64,000 nt of DNA from an uncultured Pseudomonadales bacterium (GTDB lineage: Bacteria > Pseudomonadota > Gammaproteobacteria > Pseudomonadales > Porticoccaceae), in NCBI GenBank assembly GCA_943788895.1, contig CALSRZ010000003.1, forward strand, positions 285,310 to 349,309, given 5' to 3'. The notes beneath the pieces were generated by a model. The model was given only the letters and a program-made list of their open reading frames with translations, had not been told where the DNA came from and did not search any database. Positions within the stretch are counted from its first letter, which is position 1. Each line of letters starts with the position of its first letter. Of the stretch, positions 61,678 through 64,000 are shown in pieces. Both the position numbers and the translations under genes were made by a program.

Positions 61678-62883
61678 ATGATTAAAAAGCTAGTACTTAC
61701 TCTTTCCCTAATCGTTGTCATCCTTATAAGCCTTATTGCCATTAAAAGCCCCGGCGGGTTGAGCGGCTTCTGGGTCATACTCAGCTCTGTCACCGGGCTT
61801 AATACCACAGAGCCCCCGGCTGATATCTCCAACGGCAGCTTCCAACTTCCCCCCGGCTTTTCTGTCAGCCTCTATGCAGAAGATCTTGTAGCGCCAAGAT
61901 TTATTGTTCCGACTGAGGCAGACGATATTATTGTCAGCTCTACCAGCGAAGGAACCATCAAGCTTTTAAGAGATTTAGATGCTAATGGCAGTGCTGAGAT
62001 AGTCACAGTCCTGATCTCTGGCTTAAATGCGCCACAGGGACTGTTATTTGATGACGACTGGCTTTACTTCAGTGAGCGGGATAAGGTCAGCAAGGTGCGC
62101 TACAGCCATCAGAGCGGCACTCTCATTGGCAAGCCACAATTAGTAATTGAGAATCTGCCCTACGGCCATCCCTATCAAACCCACAACACCAAGACCATCG
62201 GCATCTCCCCGGATCGAAAGCTCTATATTACCGTTGGATCCCCCTGCAATATCTGCGAACCAGAGGATCCCCGCTACTCGGCAATTCTGCGTGCTGAACT
62301 GGATGGCAGCGGCCTGCAGATATACGCCAGCGGGTTGCGCAACAGTATCGGTTTCGATTGGGCACCCTGGTCAGGCGAGTTATATGCAACCGTTAATGCA
62401 CGAGATCTTCTCGGCGATGATTTTCCGCCAGACGAGCTAAACAGGGTTGTTGAAGGCGGCTTTTATGGCTGGCCCTACTACAATGGCGACAATATTCCCG
62501 ATCCTGACTATGGCGATAAACGCCCCGACCTTCTAAGTAGTGCAATCCTGCCTATCTTTAAGTTTAGGGCTCACAATGCGCCGCTTGGCATCCACTTTCT
62601 AACTAGCACTTCGACATTACCAGATAGCCTCAATAGGACAGCACTGGTCGCCCTGCACGGCTCGTGGAATCGCTCATCACTGGATGGTTATAAGGTAGTG
62701 GCACTGCACTGGGATAAGGAGGGTAATATCAGCAGTAGTGACTTTATGAGTGGATTCTTAACTGAGGCTGGTGTTTCTGGCAGGCCGGTTGATATTACCC
62801 AAGATTCCGGGGGCAACCTGTATATCAGTGATGATTTAGCTGGGAGAATTTATCAGGTGAAATATACATCTGCTGTTGAGTAA
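61678..62883 (+). CDS. PQQ-dependent sugar dehydrogenase / sorbosone dehydrogenase-like beta-propeller protein
   Basis: LYITVGSPCNICEPEDPRYSAILRAELDGSGLQIYASGLRNSIGFDW. Confidence 0.88.
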   Translation: MIKKLVLTLSLIVVILISLIAIKSPGGLSGFWVILSSVTGLNTTEPPADISNGSFQLPPGFSVSLYAEDLVAPRFIVPTEADDIIVSSTSEGTIKLLRDLDANGSAEIVTVLISGLNAPQGLLFDDDWLYFSERDKVSKVRYSHQSGTLIGKPQLVIENLPYGHPYQTHNTKTIGISPDRKLYITVGSPCNICEPEDPRYSAILRAELDGSGLQIYASGLRNSIGFDWAPWSGELYATVNARDLLGDDFPPDELNRVVEGGFYGWPYYNGDNIPDPDYGDKRPDLLSSAILPIFKFRAHNAPLGIHFLTSTSTLPDSLNRTALVALHGSWNRSSLDGYKVVALHWDKEGNISSSDFMSGFLTEAGVSGRPVDITQDSGGNLYISDDLAGRIYQVKYTSAVE

Positions 62884-62912
62884 GGAATAAACAAAGAAGC
62901 AGCTTGTAAATA

Positions 62913-63072
62913 AAAAAGCGCCCCTGACCGAAAATTCCCTCAACCGTCGCCTGTTACAAGGCCGACAACTATGTTGAAACACTGAGACTTCTGGACATCC
63001 TGGTGTAATCGAAAACCATAAATGCCGACCCCACAGCTTTGGTAACCCCGGTCAGAGGCTGGGGCTATTATG
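62913..63072 (-). ncRNA. Candidate structured small RNA with terminator-like 3' end
   Basis: Long-range CTGACCG/CGGTCAG pairing, internal gtcgcct-gttaca-aggccgac hairpin, minus-strand 3' end GGGGCGCTTTTTTATTT, no ORF. Confidence 0.35.
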
Positions 63073-63245
63073 CAAAGCTTAGAGGTTAATTTTATGACTT
63101 GGATATCAGTACGGGATAAGCCGCTGAGGACTTGCTAAAAATGTGACACAGGTCATTATAAAACGTTAACTCTGCCATCTTCAGCTGACCTTGCTTGTAG
63201 TGCTTAATAGAGCTTTAAATAGAACCTTAAATAGTCTTCAAACTA

Positions 63246-63274
63246 TTGACAAATTGGCTATCTCTAGCCAAAAT
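63246..63274 (+). promoter_or_regulatory. Candidate promoter of tRNA-Met with GC-rich discriminator
   Basis: TTGACA-N17-CAAAAT followed by gcgcgcccc. Confidence 0.5.
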
Positions 63275-63308
63275 GCGCGCCCCTACATCAGGGTCTGTAT
63301 CAAATCGT

Positions 63309-63385
63309 GGCTACGTAGCTCAGCTGGTTAGAGCACAGCATTCATAATGCTGGGGTCGGTGGTTCAAGTCCACCCGTAGCTACCA
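63309..63385 (+). tRNA. tRNA-Met (anticodon CAT), CCA encoded
   Basis: GGCTACG...CGTAGCT acceptor, anticodon loop TTCATAA, T-loop GGTTCAAGTCC. Confidence 0.95.
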
Positions 63386-63455
63386 TACAGACCCTTCCAA
63401 GAATATCAATCCCGGCCAAAATCAAACCAAATAGCATTTAAAGCCAGCTAGTACA

Positions 63456-63764
63456 TTAATGGTCGCTATGTTGCTGCAATCTTAGCTGTAACAACCAGCT
63501 GTCATGACGACGCTCTGCATCGTAGAAAACTGCTGCCGTGAAAGTCAGCATAAACAGTAGAATAAAATGCGCTGCCAGACTGATGCCCATATAGATAACA
63601 CTGCCGACGTAGAGGCCGAACACAATCGACCACATCCAAGCTAGTACCGTCATTATCCACATTCTGGAGAGTGGGTCAGGAATATGTCTTAAAGGATTTT
63701 TATTGTGGTTCATAACAGCATTGTAAGCGTCGTAGAACCAAAGAAATGCGAGTTTAGTTTTCAT
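63456..63764 (-). CDS. Small uncharacterised membrane protein
   Basis: 102-aa complete ORF with two hydrophobic segments. Confidence 0.6.
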   Translation of the reverse strand: MKTKLAFLWFYDAYNAVMNHNKNPLRHIPDPLSRMWIMTVLAWMWSIVFGLYVGSVIYMGISLAAHFILLFMLTFTAAVFYDAERRHDSWLLQLRLQQHSDH

Positions 63765-63925
63765 TTGATTACCCTCTGTAGTCTTTAATTATTTGTTTTT
63801 TTAAGTCACTACCTTAGTTGTTACGAGGGTTTAATTTTTTTGGATCATATATCCCAACCTGGACTTTCTTCCAATATCTAAGAACAGAATCCTATTCTGC
63901 AGAGATTCTTGTATTAACTATCGGG

Positions 63926-63966
63926 CATAAAAAAACTCGCCATGGTTGCCCATGACGAGTTCTTAG
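63926..63966 (-). terminator. Rho-independent terminator for a minus-strand gene entering from the right edge
   Basis: aactcgccatg...catgacgagtt stem preceded on + strand by A-run (T-run on minus). Confidence 0.7.
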
Positions 63967-64000
63967 TCTTTCTATTAGCGCGAATTAAGCAGCGCAAGCA

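Noticed and set aside
1-64000. Integrated mobile element or genomic island
   Set aside because: No integrase, transposase or phage genes; both tRNAs lack adjacent integrase or obvious att duplication, and the gene content is housekeeping.

Overview
Chromosomal housekeeping window from a gammaproteobacterium. Gene order over several blocks resembles Pseudomonas (sspB-sspA-cytochrome bc1-rpsI-rplM; fimX-serB; dksA-gluQ-cbrA-like-RR-pcnB-folK; hemA/lolB/ispE-tRNA-Gln-prs-rplY-pth-ychF); a marine Cellvibrionales-type host is only an inference. I support about 65 protein genes, two tRNAs, several terminators and tandem repeats. No CRISPR array, prophage, transposase or obvious defence island was seen. 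Main second-look items: (1) a possible CrcZ-like structured RNA with an A-rich (AAU/AAA)n tract and an inverted repeat over a -10 element, downstream of a CbrAB-like pair whose response regulator lacks the sigma-54 AAA+ domain; (2) an uninterrupted cytochrome b / cytochrome c1 fusion; (3) short tandem micro-duplications recurring at or across stop codons and gene ends; (4) apparent single-base frameshifts in epmA (adjacent to efp) and in a Rieske ferredoxin-like gene; (5) a FimX-like protein with degenerate REC/GGDEF/EAL motifs next to a PilZ-like gene; (6) tRNA-Gln overlapping the end of ispE; (7) a candidate structured minus-strand RNA near 63 kb. All calls come from reading the sequence and ORF track; no searches were run.
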